Shown: positions 42,962-56,000 of the stretch, piece after piece
Layout of the letters: each line of letters opens with the position of its first letter
Position numbering within the stretch: position 1 is the first letter of the stretch
Assembly: GCF_001499905.1 (NCBI RefSeq)
Contig: NZ_LQIS01000054.1
Coordinates: forward strand, 124,001 to 188,000
Reading direction: 5' to 3'
Source of the DNA: Mycobacterium sp. GA-1285
Lineage (GTDB): Bacteria > Actinomycetota > Actinomycetes > Mycobacteriales > Mycobacteriaceae
DNA: 64,000 nt
Made by a program: the position numbers and the translations under genes
The notes under the pieces: model-generated
Database searches by the model: none
What the model was told of the DNA's origin: nothing
The model's input: only the letters and a program-made list of their open reading frames with translations

Positions 42962-43300
42962 ATGATGCAACTGTCGGTGTCGAGACTGAACGTCGTGATC
43001 GTCGGTGCGGGAATCGCGTTGGCCGCCGGTGGCGGCATCGCCTCGGCCGCTCCTGACCTCAGTCCGGCCGTCAACACCACCTGCTCGTACCCGCAATTGA
43101 TGTCGGCGCTCGAGGCTGCAGACCCCACTGCCGCGGCGGTAGTCAGCAACTCTCCGGCCATGACGGCCGGATTGAATCAGTTCCTGGCGGCAGGGCCGGC
43201 GCAACGGCAGCAGATGGCGGAGGCCATCGCGAACGACCCGGCCAATCAGCCATATCTCGGCCTCTACCAGACGGTTTTCACTACCTGTAATAACTTCTGA
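42962..43300 (+). CDS. Secreted hemophore-like protein
   Basis: A 112-residue protein with signal peptide (residues 1-31: MMQLSVSRLNVVIVGAG then IALAAGGGIASA, cleaved before APDLSP). The small mature helical domain has two cysteines, TTCSYPQLM near its start and FTTCNNF at its C-terminus. This layout, with NQFLAAGPAQRQQMAEAI, is that of the mycobacterial hemophore-related family (Rv0203-like, C-terminal Cys). Heme-binding residues cannot be identified here. A strong GGGGAGGG ribosome site precedes the ATGATG start. It lies between the mmpL genes and mbtH and is closed by a long hairpin. Confidence 0.82.
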   Translation: MMQLSVSRLNVVIVGAGIALAAGGGIASAAPDLSPAVNTTCSYPQLMSALEAADPTAAAVVSNSPAMTAGLNQFLAAGPAQRQQMAEAIANDPANQPYLGLYQTVFTTCNNF

Positions 43301-43317
43301 TCGGTTCGGGCGGCTGT

Positions 43318-43363
43318 CCTGCAAGAACCATCGCAGCCCAACGGTCAGATGGTTCTTTGCAGG
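43318..43363 (+). terminator. Strong hairpin after the hemophore-like gene
   Basis: CCTGCAAGAACCATC (43318-43332) pairs with GATGGTTCTTTGCAGG (43348-43363), a 15-bp stem with a single bulged T and a 15-nt loop, 18 nt after the stop codon. There is no T-run, as is usual in mycobacteria. It likely separates this transcript from mbtH-NRPS. Confidence 0.7.
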
Positions 43364-43820
43364 TCAGGCGTCCGGCTTCTCTGCGTGAGATCAAGGCCGC
43401 GGGCGGGATGCCGAATGTCAGGCACATCGACATCTGGCTACCGTGCCTCGTCCCACGATCTACAGGTCTCCCGAATATGTGATTCGAGCGAATCGGGTTC
43501 GCGGAACTTCGACGCCCTGGGTATGCAGTCCGTCATCAACCGGTCTTTTTAGCTCTCATAGCAGCGTCTTGCTTACCACTCCTCGCTTGTTTGCTCAGTG
43601 CTTGCTGTGAGCGATGGACGTTAGGCGTTCGATGTGTTCGGCAGGTCACGGGCAAGTACCTTGGTGACCTCGGATAGGGCGTTGTCCAGCATTTTGCTGG
43701 ATCACCCGCCGTCGTGCCCGGGACGTCATCTGGAAACTTTGCCGAAACGGCTGAACGAGCTCGTCGGTCTCAGTATGTTTGGAGCCATCCATGTACGTCG
43801 ACTAAGCGGTCAGGAGAACT
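43364..43820. other. Intergenic region upstream of mbtH
   Basis: About 460 bp without a convincing gene. It has lower GC than the NRPS, with a 7-bp hairpin TCCAGCA-TTT-TGCTGGA near 43688-43704 and several T-rich patches (CTTTTTAGC near 43546). It should hold the promoter of the mbtH-NRPS operon. No regulator site or known element was recognised. Confidence 0.5.
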
Positions 43821-44051
43821 GTGAGCATCAACCCATTTGACGACGACAACGGAAGCTTTCTCGTCTTGGTCAACGACGAGGAGCAGCACAGCCTCTGGCC
43901 GACTTTTGCTGACGTTCCAGCTGGCTGGCGGGTGGTTTTCGGAGAAGCGGACCGTGCCGCATGCCTGGAGTACATCGAACAGAACTGGCCGGACATCAGG
44001 CCGAAGAGTCTGCGCGAGAGGCTGGCAGAGGTGCGGGGCTCTGACGACTAA
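43821..44051 (+). CDS. MbtH-family NRPS accessory protein
   Basis: A 76-residue MbtH-like protein. The family signature is complete: NDEEQHSLWPTFADVPAGWR (N-x-E-x-Q-x-S-x-WP-x5-P-x-GW) and WPDIRPKSLRERL. MbtH proteins bind adenylation domains and are often needed for their folding or activity. Start GTG 43821 has AGGAGAA at ideal spacing. It is followed after 24 nt by the NRPS gene, with which it is certainly cotranscribed. The same mbtH-NRPS order occurs in the GPL locus. Confidence 0.95.
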   Translation: MSINPFDDDNGSFLVLVNDEEQHSLWPTFADVPAGWRVVFGEADRAACLEYIEQNWPDIRPKSLRERLAEVRGSDD

Positions 44052-44075
44052 GCCTTTTCGAATAGGGGGAGACCA

Positions 44076-47000
44076 GTGGATAAAAAGGGGGCGCTTCAGC
44101 TTGCGCGCCAGCAGCCGACGGATGGCGGCCGGGTACTGCCGCTGACCCGCGGGCAGCTGGACATATGGCTTGCGCAGGAAACGGGCGCCTCGGGTATCGA
44201 GTGGCAGCTCGGTCTATTCGTGAGGGTCGACGGCCCGCTTGACCGGGATGCCCTGCAATGGGCGATTCGGCGGGCGGTGGGTGAAGCCGAACCCGGTCGG
44301 GCTGCCTTTTTCGAAGAGAACGGCCAGGTATTCCAAACGGCAATCGATTATCCAGATGTCGAGCTGCCTTTCCATGACCTGACTCGGGCGAGCGATCCTG
44401 TGCAGGAAGCTCGGAACATCGCCTTATCGATTCAATGCACTCCAATGCCGTTGAACGGGCGACTATTCAACTTCGCCCTTTTCCAGACGCGACGCGACCA
44501 ATATTACTTGTTCGCGTCCTGCCACCATATTGTCGCGGACGGTTCGGGCCTCGTTCTGGTCGGCCATCGCGTCGCATCTGTTTACTCGGCCATCGTTGCT
44601 GGCGCGCCGGTCCCTCCCTCGGTCTTCGGCTCGCTACAGGACTTGGTTGACTGCGAGTTGCAGTACGAAACGTCTGACGAATACCGCGAAGACGAGGCCT
44701 ACTGGACCCAGAACCTCCCCGCGGACAGCGGAACGACCTACCGGTTGCCGCAGGTACTGGACGTACCTGATCCGAAGTTGCCTTCCGCGCCCATTCCATT
44801 GGATCCGATACTCCTTCGCCGAGTCGACGAGGTATCTGACAGTCTGAACGTACCCCGATCGTCGGTCATGACGGCGGCGTGCGCCCTTATGGTGTCCGCA
44901 TGGCGCGCCGACACCTCGGAGATAGTGCTTGATTTCCCGGTCAACAGGCGAGTCAGTCCCGAGCTGAAAACGCTCCCGGGCATGGTCACTGGGATCGTGC
45001 CGTTGGTGTTGAGCGTTTCGCCGGGCTCGACGGTTGCCGACTTCTGCCGGCATGTCAACAAACGGATACGAGAAGCCCTGCAACATCAAAGGTTTCCCGT
45101 GCACGCACTCGAGCGCAAGGCGCGCCACGGCGGCCCCGCACAGTCGGTCGACCGAGTGAGTGTTAACTTCCTTCCTTCATTGTTCAATCTGTCTTTCGGC
45201 GGCGTCCCGGCATTCGCGTCCTTTACCAATCCGGGTCCTGTCGGAGGCGGTTTCGGGCTGATTTTCTTCAGCCAGGGCGACCAGGTCTCTCTCAGTACGA
45301 TGGGCACCGGCCAGCCATTCTCAAACTTCGGGGTTGCCGAACTGGTGACCCGTTTGCAGCAAGTGTTGACGCTGATGACCGTCAATCCGAGGCGGCCACT
45401 CTCGTCGATCCAGCTGCTTACCGGGGATGATCACGCTGCGCTTGATGCGTGGGGTAATCGGGCGCTGTTAGCGCAACCGGCGCAGTCATCGGTGTCGATT
45501 CCGGCCATGTTCGCGCAACAGGTGGCATGCGCCCCAGACGCGAGGGCGATCACTTGCGGGGGCCGCGAATGGACCTACCGTCAATTAGATGACGCGGCTA
45601 ACCGGTTGGCGCATCTGCTGATTGCTCAGGGGGCGGGTCCGGGCCAGTGTGTGGCACTGATGTTTTCCCGGTCGGCCGAAGCGATCGTGACAATCCTGGC
45701 GGTATTGAAGACGGGCGCTGCATATTTGCCTATCGATCCGGCGCACCCGGCGCCTCGAGTCGACTTCATGGTTGCCGACGCCGCGCCGATGGTCGCGATC
45801 ACTACCTCGCAGCATGTCGAACGATTGACGGGCTCAGATCTGCCAGTCATCGATTTCGAAGACCCCCGGATCGCTAACTATCCCTGCACCGACATACCGG
45901 CACCTGCCCCGGATGACATTGCCTACATCATCTACACCTCGGGCACTACCGGAACCCCCAAGGGCGTGGCAGTTACTCACCAGAACGTCACGCAGTTGAT
46001 CGCGTCGTTGCAGCCTGATCTGGTGGGGCCAGGACAGGTTTGGTCGCAATGGCATTCGTATGCCTTTGACATCTCTGGCTGGGAGATCTTCAGCGCCCTT
46101 CTGCACGGCGGGCGGCTGGTGGTGGTGCCTGAACTCGTCGCCGACTCTTCTGAAGACTTCAACGCTTTGTTGGTGACTGAAGAGGTTACTGTCCTGTGCC
46201 AAACCCCTTCGGCTTTGGGGATGTTGTCACCCGAGATTTTGGAATCGGTCACCGTGTTGGTGGGTGGAGAGGCTTGCCCCGCCGAGGTCGTGAACCGGTG
46301 GGCGCCCGGCCGGGTGTTGATAAACGAATACGGTCCGACCGAGGCGACGATGTGGGTGGCGCTGAGTGCGCCGATGAGTGCGGATTGCGACGCGGCCCCC
46401 ATCAGTCCTCCAGTGCCAGGCGCGGCCTTCTTCGTATTGAACAACTGGATGCAGCCGGTGCCTGCCGGGGTGGTCGGTGAGTTGTACCTGGCTGGCCCTC
46501 AGCTCGCGTGCGGGTACGTACGCCGAGCCGGATTGACCGCATCGCGGTTTGTGTCATGTCCCTTCGGCGGTTCCGGGCAGCGGATGTATCGCACCGGAGA
46601 TCTGGTGTATTGGGGCACCGACGGACAACTGCGATATCTGGGACGCGCCGATGAGCAGATCAAGATCCGCGGTTACCGTATCGAGCTCGGCGAAATCCAG
46701 ACGGCGCTGGCCGGGCTGGCCGGAGTGGAGCAGGCGGTCGTGATAGTCCGCGAGGATCGCCCCGGCGACAAACGACTAGTGGGCTACGTCACGGGAACGC
46801 CGGATCCCGCTGGATTGCGCGCTGCCCTGGCCGAGCGGCTGCCGACGTATATGGTTCCGGCCGCCGTGGTGGTGATCGACGCTTTTCCGCTGACAGTCAA
46901 CGGCAAACTAGACAAGCGCGCCTTGCCTGCTCCGGAGTACCTGGATGCCGATCACTACCGCGCACCGACCACCCTCACCGAGGAGATTCTGACCGGGATC

Positions 47001-50000
47001 TTCTCTCAGATACTCGGAATCGAGCGCGTTGGGATTGACGACTCGTTCTTCGACATGGGCGGGGACTCGCTTTCTGCGATGCGCGTCGTAGCCGCGGTCA
47101 ACACCAGCCTGGATGCCGGGCTTTCGGTGCGCACCCTGTTTGAGGCGCCGACGGTGGCCCAGTTGGCGCCTCGAATCGGTGGCGACGCGAACCGGCGGAA
47201 GCCGCTGGTGGCTGGAGAGCGTCCCGCGGTGGTGCCACTGTCCTTCGCGCAGAACCGGTTGTGGTTCCTCAACGAGTTCGAGGGCGGCATCGCGACCTAC
47301 AACATCCCGACCGCGTTCCGGATCAGCGGCGAGGTCGATGTCGACGCGCTGGCTTGCGCCCTCGACGACGTCATCGCGCGCCACGAGTCACTGCGCACCG
47401 TCTTCCCCGACACCGACGGCGTGCCCTATCAGAGCGTGTTGCCCGCCCAGCCGGGCATGTGGCGGCGCGGCGCGGCGGTGGTGTCGTTGCGCGAAAAGGA
47501 CGTGGCCGGCGAGTTGGCCGCGCTGGCCCGGCACCGGTTCGATCTGGCGTCGGAAGTCCCGATCCGCGCCCAGATCTTTTCGGTGGGACCCGACCAGCAT
47601 GTGGTGGGAATTGTGGTGCACCACATCGCTTTCGACGGCTGGTCGTTGGCGCCGATGGTTCGCGACGTGGGCGAGGCGTACAGCGCACGTCGGCAGGGTC
47701 ACGCGCCTGGTTGGGCGCCGTTGGCCGTGCAGTACGTCGATTACACGTTGTGGCAACAGGATTGGTTGGGCTCGCAGTCCGATCCCGGCAGCGTGATCTC
47801 TTCGCAGCTGCAGTACTGGCGGCAGGAGTTGGCCGATTTGCCGGAGGTGGTGACGCTGCCGCCGGATCGCGCCAGGCCGCCGGTTGCCAGTTACCGCGGA
47901 GACGAGGTGGAGCTGCGCATCGACCCGCAGGCGTGGGCCGGGGTCAAGCAGCTGGCCGCGGCGCACAACGCCACGGTATCGATGGTGCTGCAGGCGGTGA
48001 TGGCGCTGGTGTTGAACCGGGCCGGAGCTGGAGAAGACGTGGCGATGGGAACGCCGATCGCCGGCCGGTCGGAGCAGGCGCTCGATGATCTTGTCGGGTT
48101 CTTCGTCAACACCTGGGTGTTGCGGGTGGGCATCAACTCCGCCCGCCGGTTCAGTGACGTGCTCGCCGAGGTGAGGCAGAAGGCGCTCGACGCCTACAGC
48201 AACCAGGACGTTCCGTTCGAATTGCTCGTCGAACAACTCAACCCGGCGCGCTCGACGTCCCACAATCCGCTGTTCCAGGTGCTGATGGTGTTCCAGAACA
48301 ACGTACGCCCCGAGGCGTTGACTCTGGACCAGGTCACAATCGATCAGCTGCCGATCGCCACGAAAACGGCCAGATTCGACCTGGATATCGAACTCGGCGA
48401 GGTGCCCACCGACGACCCGGTGGCGCCGATGGCCGCCGGCGTGGTGCTGTACGCGACGGACCTGTACGAGCGGGCCACTATCGAGCGCCTGATCACCTGG
48501 TTCGGCCGGGCACTCGAGGCCGTCGTAGCCGACGCGTCGGTGTTGGTGGGCGAGGTGCCGCTGCTGGACCACGCGGAGCGGGATCTCGTGCTGTCGGAAT
48601 GGTCCGGCACCGGAGTGACCGCACCGGTGGGAGTAGCCCCGCAACTGTTGGCCGCCGCGGTGGGCGCCGCCCCCGACGCACCGGCAGTGGTCGACGGTGC
48701 GCGGAAACTGTCCTATCGGGAACTCGACGAGCGGTCGACGCGGCTGGCGCGCGTGCTGATCGCGGCAGGCGTAGGTCCCGAGCGCGCGGTCGGCGTGGCG
48801 ATGGACCGGTCGGCGGAGTTGGTCGTGACGTGGTGGGCCCTGATGAAGGCCGGCGGCGCCTACGTGCCGATCGACCGGACTCATCCGGTCGAACGCATAT
48901 CCACCGTGCTCGACGCGGTTGATGCACTGTGCGTGCTGACCGAGGACGCCGATAGCATCGCCGGGGCCGGGACGCGCCCAGTCCTGCGCGTCGGTGACCT
49001 GGAACTTTCCGGAACGTCTGCGGATCCGATCACCAACATTGATCGGCTGGGTCCGCTGACCGTGGACACGACTGCACATGTGATTTTCACCTCGGGTTCC
49101 ACCGGCACTCCCAAGGGCGTTTCGGTCAGCCACGCCGGCCTGCAGGGTGTGGCCGCCCTGCACGGCGTCATCGGATTGGGACCGGACACGCGTCTCCTCA
49201 TGGTGGCCGCCCCGACCTTCGACGTGTCCGTGGGCGAGATGCTGCTGGCCGTTGGGGCGAGGGCAGCCCTGGTGGTGGCGCCCTCCGACGGATACGCGGG
49301 CGAGGCGCTCACCAACCTGCTCGAGCGTCAGCATGTCACCGCGGCGTCGCTCACTCCTACGGTGTTGTCGACGGTGGATCGCAGCCGGTTGGACAAGCTC
49401 GACACGCTGATCACCACCGGTGAGGCCTGTCCGACCGAGCTGGCGACGGCCTGGGCGCGCGATCGGCGGATGTTCAACGCTTACGGCCCCACCGAGACGA
49501 CTATCTGGGCAACCTGCAGCGCGGCGCTGCAGCCTGGTCAGCCGGTGGGTATCGGCCTTCCAATTCCCGGTGTCGCCGCGCTGGTGCTCGACGAGCGACT
49601 GAACCCGGCGCCCGTCGGGGTGGTGGGCGAGCTGTACCTGGCCGGCCCCGCGCTGGCGCACGGCTACGTGGGCCGGCCGGAATTGACGGCTGACCGATTC
49701 ACTGCCAATCCCTACGGTGGGGTCGGCGCTCGCATGTATCGCACCGGTGACCGCGTTCGCTGGACCCGGGGCGGTGTCCTCGATTACCTCGGCCGCGCCG
49801 ATACGCAGATCAAACTGCGTGGTCAGCGTATCGAACTCGGCGAGATCGAGAACACCCTCTTGGCGTGCCCCGAGATCACCCAGGCCATCGCGTCGGTGCA
49901 TCAGGGCCCCACGGGTGAGCACCTGATCGCGTACGTGACCCTCGACCATGGGACATCCGTCGAGAAGGACGTCGAAACCGTCGAACACTGGCAGTCCGTT

Positions 50001-53000
50001 TACGACGACGTCTACGGCTCGAACGGTGCTACGCCGGCGTTTGGCGCGGACTTCCGGGGCTGGACCAGCAGCTTCACCGGAGATCCGATTCCTCTCGACG
50101 AGATGGAGGAATGGCGATCGGCCACGGTCGCCCGGATCATGGCCCTGCGGCCGCGACGGGTGTTGGAGATCGGCGTCGGGTCCGGACTGGTGTTGGCCGA
50201 GGTGGGCCCGCACTGCGAACACTATGTCGCAACGGACATGTCGGCGGTGGCCATTGACAAGCTGGCCCGCTCGCTGGACGAACTACAGGTCCCGTGGCGC
50301 GATCAGGTAGAGCTGCTGGCTCGGCCCGCGCACGTCACCGACGGACTGGCGAACGGTTACTTCGACACCGTCATCATCAACTCGGTCGTTCAGTACTTCC
50401 CCAGCGCGGCATACCTTTCCGACCTCATCAACAAAGTCATGGACCTGCTGGCCGCCGGCGGGTCGCTGTTCATCGGCGACGTCCGCAACCACAGCCTGCA
50501 GGCAGCGTTCCAGACCGCGGTCGCGCTAGCCCACACCGACACCGCTGACACCGACGAGATCCGTGGACGCGTGCAACAGGCCCTGGTGACTGAGCCTGAA
50601 TTACTGCTGAGCCCTGAGTTTTTCACCACCTGGGCCGCCGAGAACCCCGCGGTGGCCGGAATCCACATCGAAGTCAAGCGCGGCTGGGCCGACAATGAGC
50701 TGACCCGATACCGCTACGACGTCACCGTCCATAAAGCGCCCACTCCGGTTCGCTCACTGGCCGCCGCACCCACATGGGCCTGGGCGCAGTGTGACGGACT
50801 CCAAGGACTGCAGGACCAACTTGCGGCCGAGAAGCCCGAAGTCCTCCGCATCACCGAGATACCCCGCGCCGCACTGGTCACCGACGTCAGCATCGAAAGC
50901 GCTTTGGCTTCCGGCCTTCCCGTCGACGACGCATTCGCCCAAGCCATCGCCGCGACCCCCGATAACGCCACGCCTGAACAACTGCACCGGCTCGGCGAAG
51001 CCAATGGATACCACGTCGCCACTACGTGGGGCGCGCGGCCCGGCACCTTCGACGCCGTGTTCATCGCCGTCGCCGGTGGGGCACACCGTCCGGCTCTCAC
51101 CGACCTCTATCTGCCCACCGCCGGCGCCCAGCTCCGAAGCAGCCATGCCAACGAGCCGCAGACCAACGCCAAGATCAGCGCGGTACGGCAGCGGTTGAGT
51201 GACCGGTTGCCGGAATACATGGTGCCGTCGCAGATTCTGGTGCTCGAAGAGTTCCCGTTGACGTCCTCGGGCAAGCTCGACCGCAAAGCGTTGCCCGCGC
51301 CGATGTTCGCCGCCACGACGTTCCGCGCGCCGCAGACCGAGACCGAGGAAGTGCTCGCCGCGATCTATGCCGACGTGCTCGGACTGCAGCGGGTCGGAGT
51401 CGACGACTCCTTCTTCGACCTCGGTGGGGATTCGCTGCTGGCGATGCGGGTGGTCGCCGCGGTCAACACGGCCCTGAAGGCTCACCTCGACGTCCGCGCC
51501 CTCTTCGAGGCGCCGACGGTCGCCCAGTTGGCGTTGCGAATCGGTGTCGCGGGTGGCGGGCTGGACCCGTTGGTGCCGGTGCAGCGGCCCGCTGAGGTGC
51601 CGTTGTCGTTTGCGCAGAACCGCTTGTGGTTCATCGACCAGTTGCAAGGACCGTCCCCGATCTACAACATGGCGGTCGCGTTGCGGCTGCAGGGGCGCCT
51701 CGATGCCGACGCGTTACGCCAGGCGTTCGGCGACGTACTGGGGCGCCACGAGAGCCTACGCACGCTGTTCGTCGCCCCCAACGGCGTGCCACGACAGTTG
51801 GTCGTTCCGGTCGACGATGCCGATTTCGGATGGCAGGTGGTCGATGCCGTGGGCTGGGCGCCGGGCCAACTGGACGACGCGGTAGGCGAAATTGCGCGGT
51901 ACACGTTTGATCTCTCGTCCGAGATTCCTTTGCGCGCAAAGCTTTTCCGGCTCGGTGAGAGCGAGCACGTGTTGGTTACGGTGGTGCACCACATCGCCGC
52001 CGACGGGGTTTCGATCAATCCGCTGATCGGTGATCTGGCGGTCGCATATGCCGGCCGGTCAGAGGGGCATGCGCCGGAATGGGCGCCCTTGCCAGTGCAG
52101 TACATCGATTACACGCTGTGGCAGCGCGAGCAGCTCGGCGATCTCGACGATCCCGACAGCCGCATCGCCGCCCAGCTGACCTACTGGGAGCAGGCGCTGG
52201 CCGGCATGCCCGAGCAGCTGCAATTGCCCACCGACCGGCCCTACCCGCCGGTTGCCGACTACCGCGGTGCCTCGGTGACGCTGGACTGGCCGGCGGAGCT
52301 GCAGCGGCAGATCGCGCGCGTCGCTCATGAACACAACGCGACTACCTTCATGGTCGTCGAGGCCGCCTTGGCGGTGCTGCTCTCCAAGCTCAGCGCCAGC
52401 AATGATGTGGCCATCGGGTTCCCGATCGCAGGTCGGCGCGACCCGGCGCTGGAGAGCTTGGTGGGCTTCTTCGTCAACACCTTGGTGCTCCGGGTCGAGG
52501 TGGCCGGCGCTTCGACTTTCGCCGAGCTGCTCAGCGACGTCCGCACGCGCAGTCTGGCCGCCTACGAGCATCAGGACGTGCCCTTCGAGGTGCTGGTGGA
52601 GCGGCTCAACCCGACCCGGTCGCTGACGCATCATCCGCTGGTCCAGGTGATGCTGGCCTGGCAGAACTTCACCGGCCAAGGCAGTGGCCGGGACCGGCTG
52701 GCATTGGGCGATCTGCAAGCCACGCCGATGCCGGCCGAGACTCGGACCGCGCGCACCGACCTGACGTTCGTACTCGGCGAGCAGTGGACCGCTGACGGTG
52801 AGCCGGCCGGGATCTCCGGAGAGGTGGAGTTCCGTACCGACGTGTTCGACGCTTCCACTGTCGAGGCGCTGATCGAGCGGTTGCAACGAGTGTTGCTGGC
52901 ACTGACCACCGACGCGAACCGACGGCTCGGTTGGGTAGATGTGCTCGATGACGCCGAACGCGCTCGCCTGGACGGGTGGGGTAATCGCGGGGCGTTGGCC

Positions 53001-56000
53001 CGCCCGGCGTCGACGTCGGAGTCGATTCCGGTGTTGTTCGGCCAGCAGGTGGCACGCACGCCGGAGGCGGTGGCGATCAGTTGCGAGGGCCGGTCGTGGA
53101 CCTACCGCGAGCTGGATGAGGCCTCGACTCGGTTGGCGCACTTACTGGTTGGCCACGGCGTAGGCCCTGGTGAGCGGGTGGCGTTGTTGGCGCCGCGCTC
53201 GGGTGAGGCGGTCGTGGCGATGCTGGGGGTGCTCAAGGCCGGGGCGGCGTATCTGGCCATCGACGCCTCGCATCCCGACGCGCGAATCGGGTTCATGCTC
53301 GGTGACGCCGCGCCGATCGTCGCCGTGAGCACCGCGCAGCTGAGCGCGCGTCTGGAGGGTCGCGGGCTGGCAGTCATCGAGATCGCCGACTTCGCTGAGC
53401 AGACTGCGCCGAACCGCCCGTTGCCCACCCCGGGCGCAGATGACATCGCGTATCTGATCTACACCTCGGGCACCACCGGTGTCCCCAAGGGCGTGGCGGT
53501 GCCACATCACAATGTGGTGCGGTTGTTGGACACGTTGACCGCTGAGGTGCCCCCTGCGGGGGTGTGGTCGCAGTGCCATTCGTTGGCGTTCGACTTCTCG
53601 GTGTGGGAGATCTGGGGCGCTCTGTTGGGTGGGGGCCGACTGGTGGTGGCCCCGGATGCGGTAGTGCGTTCACCGCAGGAGCTGCACGCGCTGCTGGCGG
53701 CCGAGCAGGTCACGGTGTTGAGCCAGACGCCGTCGGCGTTCTACGCGTTACAAGGTGCCGACGCGGCCGCAGAAGCCGGACAGCTGGCGTTGCAGACGGT
53801 GGTCTTTGGTGGGGAAGCCCTTGAGCCGGCGCGGCTTTCGGCCTGGCTGGGCCGCCACCGGGTCCTGCCGCGGTTGTTGAACATGTACGGAATCACCGAG
53901 ACCACGGTGCACGCCTCGCTGCGCGAGATCGTCCAAGCCGATGTCGACTCCACCTCGAGCCCGATCGGCGTGCCGTTGGCGCACCTCGGGTTCTTCGTTC
54001 TTGATGGGTGGTTGCGCCCGGTGCCGGCAGGTGTGGTCGGTGAGTTGTATGTCGCTGGTGGCGGCCTGGCGTATGGGTATGTGAACCGGGCGGGGTTGAG
54101 CGCGTCGCGGTTTGTCGCGTGCCCGTTCGCCGGTGCGGGTCAGCGCATGTATCGCACGGGGGACTTGGTGCGCTGGGGTGCTGACGGGCAGTTGCAGTAT
54201 CTGGGGCGTGCTGATGAGCAGGTCAAGATTCGCGGGTATCGCATCGAGCTCGGCGAGATCCAGGCTGCCCTAGCCGCCTGTGACGGGGTTGCGCAGGCAG
54301 TGGTGATCGCTCGTGAGGACCGCCCGGGTGATAAGCGGCTGGTCGCCTATGTGACCGGTGCTGCTGAACCCGCCGACGTCCGTGCCCAATTGGGGCAGCG
54401 GTTGCCGGTCTACATGGTGCCCGCCGCGGTGGTGACTTTGGACGCCTTGCCGTTGACGGTCAACGGCAAACTCGACAAGCGCGCGCTGCCGGCCCCGGAG
54501 TACAGCGACGCCGAGCGCTACCGCGCCCCGGCCACGCTGACCGAGGAGATCCTGGCCGGTATCTACGCCCAGGTCCTCGGCCTCGACCTCGTCAGCGTCG
54601 ACGACTCCTTCTTCGAACTCGGTGGCGACTCCCTATCGGCAATGCGCGTCATCGCCGCCATCAACAACTCTTTCGATTCCGACCTCGCGGTGCGCGTGCT
54701 GTTCGAGGCGCCCACCGTGGCCCAGCTGGTGCACCGGATCGGTGCCGACGGCGGCGGACTCGACCCGCTCCTGCCGATGCAGCGCCCCGCGGTCGTGCCG
54801 CTGTCCTTCGCCCAGAACCGGCTGTGGTTCATCGACCAGTTGCAGGGGCCTTCGCCGGTGTACAACATGGCGGTGGCGTTGCGCCTGAGCGGGCGCCTTG
54901 ACACCCAGGCACTGGGTCAGGCGTTGGCCGATGTGGTGGGTCGCCACGAGAGCCTGCGCACCTTGTTCGTCGCACCCGATGGGCTGCCGCAGCAACTTGT
55001 GGTGCCGGTCGAGGAGGCCGATTTCGGTTGGCACGTCGTCGACGCCACCGGATGGCCCGAAGACCGGGTTCGACAGGCCATCGACGCCGCATCGCGTTAC
55101 ACGTTCGACTTGGCAGCCGAAATCCCTCTGCGCGCAAGCCTTTTGCGGGTTGCTGACGATGAGCATGTCCTGGTCGCGGTGGTGCATCACATCGCCGCCG
55201 ACGGGTGGTCGGTCACCCCGCTGGTCGCGGATCTGGGTGTGGCGTACGCCAGCCGCAGTGCCGGGCAGGCGCCGGGGTGGGACCCGTTGCCGGTGCAGTA
55301 CGTCGACTACACGATCTGGCAGCGCGAACAGCTGGGGGACATCGACGATCCTCAAAGCCGCATCGCCAAGCAGCTGAGCTATTGGGAGCAGGCGCTGGCC
55401 GGGATGCCCGAGCAGCTGCAGTTGCCGACCGATCGGCCCTATCCGCCGGTCGCCGACTACCGCGGCGCCCGCGCGAGGGTGGAGTTCTCGGCCGAGCTGC
55501 AGCAGCGGGTCGTACAGCTGGCCTACGCGCACAACACGACAACGTTCATGGTTATGCAGGCCGCCCTGGCGGTGCTGTTGTCCAAACTGAGCGCCAGCAG
55601 CGATGTCGGCTTCGGATTCGCGATCGCCGGTCGTGCAGACCCCGCGCTCGACGAGTTGGTGGGTTTCTTCGTCAACACGCTGGTGCTGCGTGTCGAGCTG
55701 ACCGGAGACCCGACGGTCGCGGAGTTGCTTGGGCAGGTGCGCGCGCGCAGCCTGGCAGCCTACGAGCACCAGGATGTTCCGTTCGAGGTGCTGGTCGAGC
55801 GGCTCACCACCACACGGTCGCTGACCCATTCGCCGCTGGTGCAGGTTCTTTTGGCCTGGCAGAACTTCGCCGGGCAGGACAGTGACCACATCGGGCTTGC
55901 CTTGGGCGATCTGGATGTCGCGCCGCTTCCGGTGGACACGCGCACTGCCCGCATGGATCTGACGTTCTCGCTGGGCGAGCACTGGAACGAGGACGGTGCT

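Noticed and set aside
43349..43552. Short plus-strand frame between the hemophore-like gene and mbtH (and another at 43634-43840)
   Set aside because: No ribosome site, no family features, and composition of intergenic DNA. The second overlaps the mbtH start in another phase.
43688..43704. Hairpin TCCAGCA-TTT-TGCTGGA upstream of mbtH as an IdeR/iron box
   Set aside because: It does not match the TTAGGTTAGGCTAACCTAA-type IdeR consensus; only a short chance-size palindrome.
47388..50222. 944-codon open frame on the strand opposite the NRPS (and a similar 945-codon one at 60306-63143)
   Set aside because: Both are antisense to well-conserved C/A/PCP domains. The translations are His/Arg/Asp-rich low-information sequence that mirrors the codon bias of the NRPS.
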